Assembly: GCA_003217735.2 (NCBI GenBank)
Contig: CP031585.1
Coordinates: 1-64,000 of the forward strand
Reading direction: 5' to 3'
From: Marinibacterium anthonyi
GTDB taxonomy: Bacteria > Pseudomonadota > Alphaproteobacteria > Rhodobacterales > Rhodobacteraceae
Length of the DNA stretch: 64,000 bases
This document shows positions 40,301 to 48,995 of the stretch, in pieces. The notes beneath the pieces are model-generated. The model did not search any database and had not been told where the DNA came from. It worked only from the letters and a program-made list of their open reading frames with translations. The position numbers and the translations under genes are program-made. Every line of letters starts with the position of its first letter. Position 1 is the stretch's first letter.

Positions 40301-41477
40301 CGAGAGCGACGGCGATTTCAATATCGACCTGGCGTATTCGGAACTTGACGGGACATCGGGCGATGACGTCATCACGATCACCGCGACCATGTCAAATGGC
40401 GACACCTACACAAGCGACGTGACGGTGCACTACCAGGCCGGCAACGTCTGGAACCCCAACTACAGCATCGACTGGGCGACGGTGGACAACATCCAGGACG
40501 TGGTTCAGGTGGCGGACGGCCTTTGGACGTGGGACGAGAACGGCGCGCACGTCGTTGACACCGGCTACGACCGGATGCTGGTGCTGGGCGATCAGAGCTG
40601 GGACAACTACCAGCTTGATATCAAGGTCACGATGAATGACCTCACGAATGAATCGATGGGCATCGGCTTTCTGTGGAACGGGCACACGGATGACCCGATT
40701 GCCAACAAGCAGCCGAACGCAGGCTGGAACCCGGGCGCCGCGTTCTTTTACAAGTACAACACCAAGAAACTCAAAAGCCACAGCTACCACGACTGGAGCG
40801 ATCTGCTGGGGACGGTCGGGGGCATTAAGCTTGAAGAAGGCCATACCTTCAACTTTCAGATCAGGGTCGAACAGATCGGGATCTATGACCGCCAGTACAG
40901 CATCAAGATCTGGGAGGACGGCTTTGACGAGCCGTCGCAATGGACCCTGCAGACGATCGAGACCTTCAGCCTGGACGAAGCTCCGGCGACCGGGTCGATC
41001 TATCTGGACCTTCATCACTACGATGTCACCTTCGGGGATCTGACCGTAACCGAGATCACGGGCAACGACATCATCCAGGGCAATGACACCGCCGAAATCC
41101 AGGTTGCCGCCGATACATCCAGCAGCAACCCGGGGCAGGGTGAGATCGACGTCTTTGTCGGGGCAGGGGGCGCGGACCTGTTCGTCTTCGGAGACGAAAA
41201 CGGAACGTACTATGATGACGGCGTGGCCGTCAGTTCCGGGGAAGAGGATTACGGCTTTGTCTGGGATTATGTCGCCGGAACGGACCAGATCCAACTGGCC
41301 GGAAGTGCCGCAAGCTACGTCCTGACGACGGATGCACCCGGCCTGACGGCGGGCACGGCCATCTGGCTCAAGGGCCAGGATGGCGACGCCGATGAACTGA
41401 TCGGCGTCCTGAATGGAATTTACGGTCTCGACCTCGACGGGACCGACTTTGTCTACGTCACCACGCTTGTCGCCTGA
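37344..41477 (+). CDS. Large repeat protein with lectin-like and cadherin-like domains, type I secretion-like C-terminus
   Basis: The protein has 1377 residues from GTG 37344 (GGGGA six bases upstream). There is no Sec signal. Order: N-terminal tail (1-129); concanavalin-like domain (about 130-329); two cadherin-like/VCBS-type repeats with NDSDADGD and GTWSYTP (about 332-530); a second concanavalin-like domain (535-734); two more repeats (736-929); another beta-sandwich with WDNYQLDIKV (about 1035-1235); and an Asp/Gly-rich end (from 1236) with FVGAGGADLFVFGDENG, as in RTX/M10-type type I secretion substrates. It is probably secreted, calcium-binding and polymer-binding. No type I transporter is in the window. 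Confidence 0.85.
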   Translation: MRCVLRNFRVFDRPIFNLQFSERTPDEPAEDLDFVERSLSDVSFELGVPDTGSIDFSDGIPGNGAFPARFGLIDSVLSIDLLPVRDRIPLRQSDVETPVASPRAAATSVQLTGAETLNLTTSATTEPGQLVSDDFADGSLAAVWSIEGPSEASVAFATAGPEAYLELISPDGSYDIWDSNGSVRVMQAVDDGDFQIETRFLSTPTEKFQMQGLLIEQDENNWIRLDTYSDGKNLYAFGAITTDGASSSQFKVAITGGVAPYLRVTREGDVWTLEYSVDGATYVTAGSFSYDLTVSEVGVFAANTGRSPGFTAQVDYFVNTANPLAEEDGTIVVANAAPVASDDALVTTAGSALLITVATDLLDNDSDADGDAISVTGFTAPEHGTLIDNEDGTWSYTPDTGYSGTDSFAYTVTDGTDTDTATVALTVNAVGEENIAPSAADDALEATANTGFLIAVATDLLANDSDVNGDALSVTGFTQPANGTLVDNGDGTWSYTPNEDYTGGDSFTYTVTDGELTDTATVTLTVNAETAPSALVSDDFAGGSLGAAWVIEGPSEATARLGTSGSEAYLELVSPDGAYNIWDSNGSVRAMQATEDGDFQIETRFLSTPTEKFQMQGLLVEQDENNWIRMDTYSDGANLYVFGAVTIDGESSSAFKVAIPGGVAPYLRLTREGDVWTLEYSVDGATYVTAGSFSHDMTVSQVGVFAANTGQAPGFTAQVDYFVNTADPLAEEDGTIVSVNAAPVASDDSLATAAGAALLITVATDLLGNDNDSDGDPLSVTGFTQPENGTLVDNEDGTWSYTPVDGFSGTDSFTYTVSDGELTDTATVTVIVAGGNTAPEAADDTLATTENTALLIAIATDLLSNDSDAEGDTLSVTGFTLPENGTVVDNGDGTWTYTPDTGFSGTDSFTYTVTDGEFTDTATVDIAVGNPIDVWYGEQQTFGSPGNAQQWINILGSVGGDVVSLTYSLNGGDERELSIGPDGRRLESDGDFNIDLAYSELDGTSGDDVITITATMSNGDTYTSDVTVHYQAGNVWNPNYSIDWATVDNIQDVVQVADGLWTWDENGAHVVDTGYDRMLVLGDQSWDNYQLDIKVTMNDLTNESMGIGFLWNGHTDDPIANKQPNAGWNPGAAFFYKYNTKKLKSHSYHDWSDLLGTVGGIKLEEGHTFNFQIRVEQIGIYDRQYSIKIWEDGFDEPSQWTLQTIETFSLDEAPATGSIYLDLHHYDVTFGDLTVTEITGNDIIQGNDTAEIQVAADTSSSNPGQGEIDVFVGAGGADLFVFGDENGTYYDDGVAVSSGEEDYGFVWDYVAGTDQIQLAGSAASYVLTTDAPGLTAGTAIWLKGQDGDADELIGVLNGIYGLDLDGTDFVYVTTLVA
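37731..40130 (+). repeat. 1215-bp internal tandem duplication plus cadherin-like repeats
   Basis: The block lectin-like domain plus two cadherin-like repeats starts at 37731 and again at 38946, exactly 405 codons later, with long stretches of near-identical protein (for example FQIETRFLSTPTEKFQMQG in both). The four cadherin-like repeats share GTLVDN-DGTWSYTP and GTDSF-YTV. The unit is in frame and could expand or contract by recombination. Confidence 0.9.
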
Positions 41478-41602
41478 ACGGACCGTCTTTGGGCGGGCCC
41501 TGTCCGGGCAAGGGCTGCATTGGTTGAAAGGGCCGGGTTCGGTCGGCGGGGATCGAATTGTCCCTTCGAAACCGTCCGGGGCGACCTTCCGGGAGAGTTG
41601 AA

Positions 41603-42688
41603 ATGTCCCAGCAACGCAATCTGAATGCGATCGATCTTGTCCGGTTCTGGGCCATCTTCTTCATGATGTATGCCCATTATCGTGTTGGCGAACTGTCCGA
41701 CCTTCAATCGTACCTGCGCCCGGATGGCGCCGTCTATCAGGCCCTGCACTTCGGCCTCAGCCGAACCAGCTCGGCCTTCCTGGGCATCACGTCGGGGTAT
41801 TTCGTTTACAGGCAGATCAACAGATACGGCTTCCCCCAGACGCTGCGAAAGCGTTTCGCGACCCTGGTTGTGCCGGCCATCTACTGGTCTGCGATCTTCC
41901 TGCTGTTCACGGCCGGAACCTATTTCATGGTCACCAACCGGCTTCCGCCGGAACTTACCCAGGGTCCATGGCGGGGGCTGAACAAGGTCATACCGATCCA
42001 ATACTGGCCGGGGAACTTTCCGCTGCATTATCTCGTGGACCTCTTCAAGCTTTGCCTTGTCGCCCCGATCCTGATTTTCCTCATCGAGAAGGTGCCGGCG
42101 CGCGGCAAGATCGCGATCATCGTGATCCTCATCCTGGTTCCGAACTCGGTCAGTGACCCCGGAAATTCGGAAAGCATCCTTCCGCGTTGGGACTTGATCG
42201 TATTCTTCGTGACAGGTTTGGCCATTGCATCAGAAAAGATCTTGCTGGAAGATCTCTTGCGCCATCCGATCCCGTTGACGTTTATTGTGGCAGCATTGAT
42301 CATGGTCCTCGTTCTGGCGCCCTTCTGGGAAAGCCTGTTGCGGTCGGGTGCTTTTCCGCAACGTTATGCCGGATACCTCATGATCATGGCGATCAAGATC
42401 CTGGGGATCGTGTTGTTTTCAGGAATTGCGCAGCGCTGCGTGTCTTCCGCTTTCTTTGCCAACATAACACCCGAGCGGGAAACGATCTTCAGCGCATTTT
42501 GCCTGCACGCCGTCATCCTGTATTTTCTGGTGCGGGCTGCCAGCAAGGCGGACAGTGTTCTGGCGGCCGACCATACAGTCAATTTTCTGGCCTTCCTGAT
42601 TTTCCCCGCCACGGCATTCATCGGCGCCCTGGCCTTGAAGAAGACAAGGGTCTTTCTGTTTGAAAGGAAGCGGGTCCGCACCAGTTGA
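41603..42688 (+). CDS. Acyltransferase 3 family membrane protein
   Basis: The 361-residue protein has about ten hydrophobic segments. It begins with NLNAIDLVRFWAIFFMMYAHY, where the early Arg and His are the conserved catalytic residues of acyltransferase 3 proteins. Members acetylate or succinylate sugars on the periplasmic side (OafA, ExoZ/ExoH type). ATG 41603 has GGGAGA upstream. It stands 125 bases after the large repeat protein and is convergent with a GT2 gene. The acyl group cannot be told from sequence. Confidence 0.88.
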   Translation: MSQQRNLNAIDLVRFWAIFFMMYAHYRVGELSDLQSYLRPDGAVYQALHFGLSRTSSAFLGITSGYFVYRQINRYGFPQTLRKRFATLVVPAIYWSAIFLLFTAGTYFMVTNRLPPELTQGPWRGLNKVIPIQYWPGNFPLHYLVDLFKLCLVAPILIFLIEKVPARGKIAIIVILILVPNSVSDPGNSESILPRWDLIVFFVTGLAIASEKILLEDLLRHPIPLTFIVAALIMVLVLAPFWESLLRSGAFPQRYAGYLMIMAIKILGIVLFSGIAQRCVSSAFFANITPERETIFSAFCLHAVILYFLVRAASKADSVLAADHTVNFLAFLIFPATAFIGALALKKTRVFLFERKRVRTS

Positions 42689-42780
42689 CGGAACGGACCC
42701 GGACCCGACCGAAATCTTGGCAGGAAGAAAGCGCGGCAGCGCCCAACGCCCGGTATCAACACTTTCCAGACGGAAGGGCG

Positions 42781-43752
42781 TCAGGTCTTGATGTACCGGT
42801 CCGATTTCTTGAACGTGCGGTAGGCTCTCACCATCAGGCGGCGGGCTTCCCCATAGGCTCCGGGGGCGCTGTACTCGCAGGTTTCGTCCAGGTACCTGAA
42901 GAATTTCTTTGGTGAAAAGAAGAAACCGGCAGAACTCAGGAACAACTCACTGCGGGAGGCGACATCGGGATACCGCCCGCAGATCTCCAGGAAATGGCCC
43001 AATCTGCTCAGGTGTTGCGTGGAATGCCGCTTGCTGTTCCCTGAATCTTCCCAGGTGTTCAGGAAGATGCGATTGGCGGATTGCGCCATCGACTGATTTT
43101 CGTGCTTTCGATTGTAAAACGTGGCCTCGGGGACGGTTACAAAACGCCCCAGCAAAGCCGTTTCGGCAACCAGATTTCGATCCGACGTATAATAGGGACA
43201 ATGCAGTCGCGTTCTGTCCAATACGCTCCTGCGGTACAATCCGAAGACCGCATGGCAGGTTCTGGGCATGCGCATGGCCATGGCAAAGCGTTCCACCGGC
43301 CCGGCATCCCCCCATTCCGGTGCCGTGAATGTGCTTTTGGCATATGGCGTGTCTTCGTCCAGCATCTCCTTCGGCTTTCCGAATGCCACGCTGGCATCGG
43401 GATTCGCATCCAGGGCGGCGACACATTTTTCGATGTAATTCGGCGAGATCCAGTCGTCATGGGCAAGCCACTTGAAGAACTCACCATCGGAAATTTCCAC
43501 GCACTTGTTGTAGTTCGCGCCGGCGCCAAGGTTTGTGGCATTGCGGTGATAGTGAATGCGATCGTCTTGCGCGCAATATCTTCGGGCGATGGCTTCCGTG
43601 CTGTCCGTCGATGCATTGTCGGAGATCACCAGAGTCCAGTCCTGATAGGTCTGGGCCAGAACGGAACGAATCGCTGTTTCAAGAAAATTCTCACCCATAT
43701 AGACGGGAATTCCGATTGAAACCCGAGGGTGGCCGTTATTGTGTGCAGCCAT
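42781..43752 (-). CDS. Glycosyltransferase family 2
   Basis: This 323-residue inverting GT-A enzyme has RVSIGIPVYMGENFLETAI at the N-terminus, ISDNASTDST (nucleotide contact), FKWLAHDDWISPNYIE with the DD pair as metal-binding DxD equivalent, and a C-terminal helical region. The start at 43752 has AAGGCAC upstream. It is transcribed away from the polymerase gene, sharing a 537-base spacer with it. The acceptor is presumably the EPS repeat unit. Confidence 0.9.
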   Translation of the reverse strand: MAAHNNGHPRVSIGIPVYMGENFLETAIRSVLAQTYQDWTLVISDNASTDSTEAIARRYCAQDDRIHYHRNATNLGAGANYNKCVEISDGEFFKWLAHDDWISPNYIEKCVAALDANPDASVAFGKPKEMLDEDTPYAKSTFTAPEWGDAGPVERFAMAMRMPRTCHAVFGLYRRSVLDRTRLHCPYYTSDRNLVAETALLGRFVTVPEATFYNRKHENQSMAQSANRIFLNTWEDSGNSKRHSTQHLSRLGHFLEICGRYPDVASRSELFLSSAGFFFSPKKFFRYLDETCEYSAPGAYGEARRLMVRAYRTFKKSDRYIKT

Positions 43753-44289
43753 TATAGTGCCTTGATATCATGGGACAGTTAAATGGTATGGAAATTGTAG
43801 CGCAGCGTGTACTGGCGGGCAAGGGAATTGCCGGACGTTGAATCCAAAAATCCCTTCATCGGCTTAAAGCGACTTGGATTCGCGCGTTTGGGGGATAAAA
43901 TTAATTGCGGTCATATGACCGACTGAGAATCGCCCTGATGTTTTCTACGCCCTGTCGGTCAAGCCCTGAAATCCGCCTTACATGGGGGGTAAAATCATTT
44001 GGGCGCAAATGCGCTGACGCCTCAGTGTAAATCCGCCTGTCACATATTTTTTGTTATTTTCCGGTCGGTTGGGTCGGTATCGACGTGTTTGCGGGTATCT
44101 GTGTAGGATTCAGAAATCGTGTGCCCCTGCCTGAAATTGATGCAAAATTCGACGGTGGATGTTTCAAGTCGGAAATCTTGGCGCTTTTATATAGGAGGCG
44201 CTATTTGTTTTGACGAAAACGGAATTTAGATTTCTTTCTACGGCACAAGATTCTTTTACGCAGTTATCAGTCAATCGCGTTGGACATGA
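43753..44289. other. Divergent promoter region between GT2 and polymerase genes
   Basis: No gene is seen in these 537 bases. The region is AT-richer than its neighbours and holds a perfect 14-base palindrome at 43908-43921. Promoters of both flanking genes must lie here. Confidence 0.55.
43908..43921. promoter_or_regulatory. Perfect 14-bp palindrome CGGTCATATGACCG
   Basis: A fully symmetric 14-mer, about 156 bases from the GT2 start and 369 from the polymerase start, in a divergent spacer. Its symmetry suits a dimeric regulator, but I cannot assign one. Confidence 0.4.
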
Positions 44290-45723
44290 ATGCAACCTGT
44301 TGCCAGCACACCGATCGCTTTCGCCATTATTCTGGTTCTTCTTCTTCGGGGACCGTACACCGGATTGTACATTCTCGTGGGGATCATGCCGTTTGGCATG
44401 ATGGCGGCCATCAATCTGCCGGCCGTCGGCGGTATGTCGATGATGGTCAGTGACCTTGTGGTTCTGACCATGCTGGCCCTGGCTTTGCTGCGCGTCGATG
44501 TCGGGCGGGATCTGGCGGCGATCTTTGCGCCCCGAAGCGCGGCGCTGCCGCTTCTCGTCATGTTCGCCTATATCGTCTTCGCGACAGCGTTCTTTCCACG
44601 ACTCTTCGCCGGCCATACCGAGGTCTTCAGCCTGAGCAGGGAAGCGAACGAGGATGGCATCGTCTCGATTCCCCTTGGCCCGTCGTCCGGCAACATTTCG
44701 CAGCTGTTCCGCTTTTGCCTGAGCCTGGCGTCCTTCCTCGCGACCGCAATCATCGTCCGGCGCCGTCCCGATGCCGATCTGCTGGTCCGCGCCATGAAGA
44801 TCATGACCGGGATCCATGTCGGACTGGGCCTGATAGACATCATCAGCAACACGGGCGGCTTCGCCTGGGTCCTGGATCCGATCCGAACCGCCAACTACGC
44901 GTTGACCCTGGGCCAGGAAATGGCCGGGCTGAAGCGGATGATCGGCGGCTACCCCGAAGCGTCCAGCTATGGCCTTTACGCATTGGGTCTGTTCGCCTTC
45001 TGGCTCAGTTACTGGCTGTCGTCGCGCAACGACGGCAAGGGCGGGGCCGGCATCTGGCTTGCCCTGTCGGCCTTCGCCTTGTTTCGCTGTACGTCGTCGT
45101 CGGCCTACCTCGGCTTTGCCGCCTATTATTTCGTGTTCCTGTCGATCTGGCTGGTCAAGGGCCAGGCCATCAGTCGGCCGGGCGCCAGTATCGTGATCGT
45201 CGCGATCGCCATCCTGCCGCTGGCGGCGATGGCGGCCTATGTGGCCTATGCGCTGCTCCCCGGGTTCGAAGCCTTCATCGACCGTTCGCTTCTGAACAAG
45301 ATGAACTCGGACTCGGGCGAGGAAAGGATGAGCTGGAATGCCCAGGCTTTGAAGAACTTCGCAGACACCAGCTTCCTTGGGGCCGGAATCGGCTCGGTGC
45401 GGGCCTCGAACTGGGTGGCGGCGACGCTGGGGTCGATCGGTTTGCCGGGGATGATCCTGTACCTGGTCTTCTTCGTGCGGATGTTCGCGACACGGCCGGG
45501 CACGATGGATCGGGCCAGCGCCAGCTTGCTCATGGCGTTGAAGATGGGATGCCTGGGCATGATCCTGCGGTTCCTGGTCGTTGCGGCGACGCCGAACATG
45601 GGGGTCTTCGTGGGCTTCCTCGCCGGAGCGGTCGTAGGCCTGGGCACGGCCGACCGGCAGCGCAGCGGGGCGCACGGGCAAACGGCACGCATGAGAATGG
45701 GCGGCAATCGTGGGCATGCCTGA
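44290..45723 (+). CDS. O-antigen ligase/Wzy-like EPS polymerase
   Basis: This 477-residue integral membrane protein has ten or more hydrophobic segments and a large periplasmic loop around residues 290-360 containing ERMSWNAQALKNFADTSFLGAGIGS, the pattern of Wzy_C/ExoQ-type proteins that join lipid-linked repeat units. ATG 44290 is preferred over an out-of-frame ATG at 44286. The next gene encodes the flippase, as expected for a Wzx/Wzy pair. Sequence identity in this family is low, so the assignment rests on topology, the loop motif and context. Confidence 0.85.
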   Translation: MQPVASTPIAFAIILVLLLRGPYTGLYILVGIMPFGMMAAINLPAVGGMSMMVSDLVVLTMLALALLRVDVGRDLAAIFAPRSAALPLLVMFAYIVFATAFFPRLFAGHTEVFSLSREANEDGIVSIPLGPSSGNISQLFRFCLSLASFLATAIIVRRRPDADLLVRAMKIMTGIHVGLGLIDIISNTGGFAWVLDPIRTANYALTLGQEMAGLKRMIGGYPEASSYGLYALGLFAFWLSYWLSSRNDGKGGAGIWLALSAFALFRCTSSSAYLGFAAYYFVFLSIWLVKGQAISRPGASIVIVAIAILPLAAMAAYVAYALLPGFEAFIDRSLLNKMNSDSGEERMSWNAQALKNFADTSFLGAGIGSVRASNWVAATLGSIGLPGMILYLVFFVRMFATRPGTMDRASASLLMALKMGCLGMILRFLVVAATPNMGVFVGFLAGAVVGLGTADRQRSGAHGQTARMRMGGNRGHA

Positions 45724-45851
45724 TCCAACATATCAGTCCCGCACCTGGTGGCGCAGGCACGCGGGAACCCGCGGCACCCGGCCGCCGCGCCGGTCGCTGT
45801 CCGGGCCTGCGGGCATCGCTGGCCCGGTCTGCAAATCCGGGGGCATGGCCT

Positions 45852-47372
45852 TTGTCTGACAAAAATCAGCCGTCGACCCGACCAGAAGCCAACCTGGTCG
45901 AACGAACTTCCGTCAGCGTGGCCTGGGTGTTCGTCGCACGCATCGTCGTGCGTTTCACCGATGTTCTGCTGCTGGTGGTACTGGCGCGAGTGCTGGTGCC
46001 GGATGATTTCGGCCTGGTGGCCATCGCCACGTCCGTCATTGCGATTCTGGACATGGTCACGGATATGCCGCTGGCCGCGCCGCTCATGCGATTGGAACAG
46101 GTCACCAAGCGCTTTCTGGATACGGCCTTCACGCTGTCCATCCTGCGCGGCCTGATCATCCTTGCGGTGATCAGCCTTCTGGCCGGGCCGATTTCGGGCT
46201 TTTACGGCGACCCGCGCCTGTTCCTTCTGCTGATCGTTCTGGCGGCCGGTTCCACGTTGCGATGTCTGCAGAACCCCAATCTGGCCCGCCTGGTCAAATC
46301 CTTGCAGTACAGGCAGAATTTCGTGATCGAAGTGACGGGCAAGGCGGCCGGCGTGATTGCGGCCATCATATTCGGCCTGATAACGGGCAGCTACTGGGCA
46401 CTTGTCGTGTCGACCTTGGTGAACCGTATCGTCAGCGTCGCGGTCTCCTACATGTTCGTGACCTACCGCCCGGCATTTGCCCTGTCCGAAGTCCGCTATT
46501 TCTGGGAATTCCTCGGATGGCTGTTTCCGTCGCAGATCCTCACGGCCGTGGCCTTGCAGTTCGACCGGCTGTTTCTGGGCCACTTCGTTCCGGCCGCGAC
46601 CATGGGTTTTTACAGCGTGTCAAACAACCTGACGACTATTGTCGAACAATCGGTTCGCACTGCCGTCGCCGGCCCGCTGATGTCCAGTTTCGTTATCGCG
46701 CAATCGGAACCGGAACGGTTGCGCCGCGGCTATATCGTCGCCGACAACGCCATTTTGATGATCGGTCTGCCCACGTACCTGATTGCCCTGTTCTTTGCCG
46801 AACCTCTGATCATGCTGGCGTTCGGGGCAAAATGGCTTCCGGCCGTGCCGATCCTGCAGGGCCTCGCGCTGGCGCAGATGCCGGCGCTTCTGCGGGTGCC
46901 TTTCCGCCCGCTCGTCATGGCAGCCGGCCGCACGGACTACGTCTTTGCGCTGGCCATCTCCTCGATCGGTTTCCGGGTCCCCGCCATTGCCGGGGGCTGG
47001 GCAATTGGCGGAATCGAAGGTGTGATCGTCGGGATCGGGCTGGCGAACCTCGGAAGCGCAGCCGTCGCCATGTACTTCAATCGCCGCATAACAAAGATCG
47101 GTCTCATGCGTCAGCTGACGGCGTCCTGGCGGGTCTGTTGCGCGGCGATCGTGACATCGCTGCTGGCCTGGGGAACCGCAATGGTCTTGCCGGACATGAC
47201 CAACCTCTGGGATGTGCTCCTGCTGGCGGTGGCCTGCCTGGTGATGGTCGGCCTCTATGTCGTGGTCATCTTCGTTCTATGGGAACTGGTAGGCCGGCCG
47301 CTGGGCATCGAATCCAAGATACTCAACCAGATCAGGAATCGGCTGCACAGGGCCAGGGCGCAGGCGCATTGA
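45852..47372 (+). CDS. Lipopolysaccharide/EPS flippase (Wzx/MOP family)
   Basis: From TTG 45852 the protein has 506 residues with 12-14 hydrophobic segments and the MOP-family features RTSVSVAWVFVARIVVRFTDVL and ARVLVPDDFGLVAIATSVI at the N-terminus. It should flip undecaprenyl-linked repeat units across the inner membrane for the polymerase encoded upstream. No ATG or GTG gives a full-length start. The TTG has a GGGGG stretch about eight bases upstream, so the start codon is the uncertain part. It is followed by a small ORF and a glycosyltransferase gene. Confidence 0.87.
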   Translation: MSDKNQPSTRPEANLVERTSVSVAWVFVARIVVRFTDVLLLVVLARVLVPDDFGLVAIATSVIAILDMVTDMPLAAPLMRLEQVTKRFLDTAFTLSILRGLIILAVISLLAGPISGFYGDPRLFLLLIVLAAGSTLRCLQNPNLARLVKSLQYRQNFVIEVTGKAAGVIAAIIFGLITGSYWALVVSTLVNRIVSVAVSYMFVTYRPAFALSEVRYFWEFLGWLFPSQILTAVALQFDRLFLGHFVPAATMGFYSVSNNLTTIVEQSVRTAVAGPLMSSFVIAQSEPERLRRGYIVADNAILMIGLPTYLIALFFAEPLIMLAFGAKWLPAVPILQGLALAQMPALLRVPFRPLVMAAGRTDYVFALAISSIGFRVPAIAGGWAIGGIEGVIVGIGLANLGSAAVAMYFNRRITKIGLMRQLTASWRVCCAAIVTSLLAWGTAMVLPDMTNLWDVLLLAVACLVMVGLYVVVIFVLWELVGRPLGIESKILNQIRNRLHRARAQAH

Positions 47373-47393
47373 TTGCATGAAAGAGGGGAGAAG

Positions 47394-47567
47394 ATGACCA
47401 GTCGAATGGGCCAGATGCTTTATCATCGGCAACCGCAGAACGCGCGAAAGACGCCGTGTGATCTGGAGAAAGCGCTGAGGGGGCGTGGGCATGCGATCAC
47501 CGCGGGTGCCGACATGCCAAAGCGCATTGCCTGCCTGATCGGGACCGGAAGGACCCATTCGGCATGA
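47394..47567 (+). CDS. Small basic protein, unknown function, coupled to a glycosyltransferase gene
   Basis: This is a 57-residue frame with a strong ribosome-binding site (GAGGGGAG) before ATG 47394 and a TGA that overlaps the ATG of the next gene as ATGA. It begins MTSRMGQMLYHRQPQNA and is rich in Arg, Lys and Cys, without membrane segments or known domain. The context favours a real short protein or a coupling ORF that sets translation of the glycosyltransferase. It could also be the residue of a deleted gene. Confidence 0.45.
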   Translation: MTSRMGQMLYHRQPQNARKTPCDLEKALRGRGHAITAGADMPKRIACLIGTGRTHSA

Positions 47568-48634
47568 CCGGCATCACCGTCAACGGCAAGTTCCTGGGCG
47601 GACAATTGAATGGGGTCCACCGCACCGCCGCACTATATACACAGGCGCTTCTGGCGCACGATGGCGACGATGCAGAGGTCGAGATCGTGGCGCCCCGTCC
47701 GGTGCCCGAAGGATCGGTCTTCGGGTCCCTGTCCCCGCGCGTCCTGCCGTCGCGCCTGGGATCGGGCCAGGGGTGGGAAATGATTGCCCTGCCGATGGCG
47801 ACCCGTGACCGTTTGCTGGTGAACCTGTGCAATCTGGCGCCCGTCCTGCACCCGAACTACGTCGTCATGATCCACGACGCGCAGACCTATCTTTATCCGC
47901 AGGATTACTCCGGTCGGCAGGCGGCGGCGTACCGGATGCTGCTGCCGCTGATCGCGCGGCGCGCGCGGCGCGTGTTGACCGTGTCGGAATTCGCCCGACG
48001 CACGCTCGACGCACATGGGGTCGCCCCGGCGGACAAGATATCGGTGGTGCACAACGGAACGGACCACCTCAAGGACGTTGCTCCGGACGACAGCGTTCTG
48101 GCCAGGCACGGTCTTGTCCCCGGCGCCTATGCGATGGCGCTGGGATCGGCGAAGTCCTACAAGAACATCCCGCGCCTCTTCGCGGCCTTCGACCATCCCG
48201 ACCTCTGCGACCTGCCGCTTGTCGTGGCCGGTGGGCCGCCGGCCGAAGCCTATGCCCGCATCGGGGCCGTGGCGCCCGCCAATGCCCGCTTTCTCGGTCC
48301 CGTGACGGACGCGGAACTTCGGGCCCTCTACAGCAATGCCACGATGTTCCTGTTTCCCTCCAGAACCGAAGGCTTCGGCCTGCCGCCGGTCGAGGCGATG
48401 GGGTGTGGTTGCGCGGTCATCTCTGCGGATGCGGGCGCCATGCCCGAGATCTGCGGCAAGGGCGCGTTGTTGGTCGACCCCGAAGACACGCTTGCCTGGC
48501 GCGCGGCCATTCTTCGGTTCCGGGACCCGTCCGCCCGGCAGGCGTTCGCCGCGGACGCCGCCCAGCGTGCGGATCACTTTTCGTGGCAGCGTGCCGGCGC
48601 GCGCCTGCGCGAGGTTGTAAGCGAATATGCCTGA
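47564..48634 (+). CDS. Glycosyltransferase family 4/1 (GT-B)
   Basis: The 356-residue product starts ITVNGKFLGGQLNGVHRTA, a common start in EPS mannosyl-type transferases. It has MIHDAQTYLYPQDYS, VLTVSEFARRTL, the donor-site MALGSAKSYKNIPRLFAAF and the E-x7-E segment RTEGFGLPPVEAMGCG. It is predicted to extend the lipid-linked repeat unit. The start overlaps the stop of the 57-residue ORF. A 361-base AT-rich gap follows. Confidence 0.9.
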   Translation: MTGITVNGKFLGGQLNGVHRTAALYTQALLAHDGDDAEVEIVAPRPVPEGSVFGSLSPRVLPSRLGSGQGWEMIALPMATRDRLLVNLCNLAPVLHPNYVVMIHDAQTYLYPQDYSGRQAAAYRMLLPLIARRARRVLTVSEFARRTLDAHGVAPADKISVVHNGTDHLKDVAPDDSVLARHGLVPGAYAMALGSAKSYKNIPRLFAAFDHPDLCDLPLVVAGGPPAEAYARIGAVAPANARFLGPVTDAELRALYSNATMFLFPSRTEGFGLPPVEAMGCGCAVISADAGAMPEICGKGALLVDPEDTLAWRAAILRFRDPSARQAFAADAAQRADHFSWQRAGARLREVVSEYA

Positions 48635-48995
48635 GAGCGCGGATCGGGCTTTCGGACCTTGAGGCGTGGGGAAATCATGTTTTCATGCCGACAGGAAATT
48701 CCGAAATTTCCGCTATATTATGGCGCTGAGTGTGGATTTTACATAAGGATCCGGAACTTAATTCTTTTAAGTGATTTATTTAAAATTTAGTTTTAATGTG
48801 TGGATGCGCGGAGATGCTCATTTTAATTCACGTCGATTCCCGCCAGTGGAATTTTGCAGGGGAAATTCTGAAGGTTATGATTGCATTTGTCTGCCATCCC
48901 GTGCCGCCACCGTTTTTTCCGCTTTCAGGATTCCGCCGACAGCCACGTAACGTATCAACTTTCCCTGGTATTGTCTTTCCGGGTCCGAAGCGCAC
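48635..48995. other. AT-rich intergenic spacer
   Basis: This 361-base gap has strongly AT-rich sequence at 48700-48810 with several TTAA stretches, and no coding frame or terminator hairpin that I can support. It probably holds the promoter for the sulfotransferase-glycosyltransferase pair. Confidence 0.5.
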
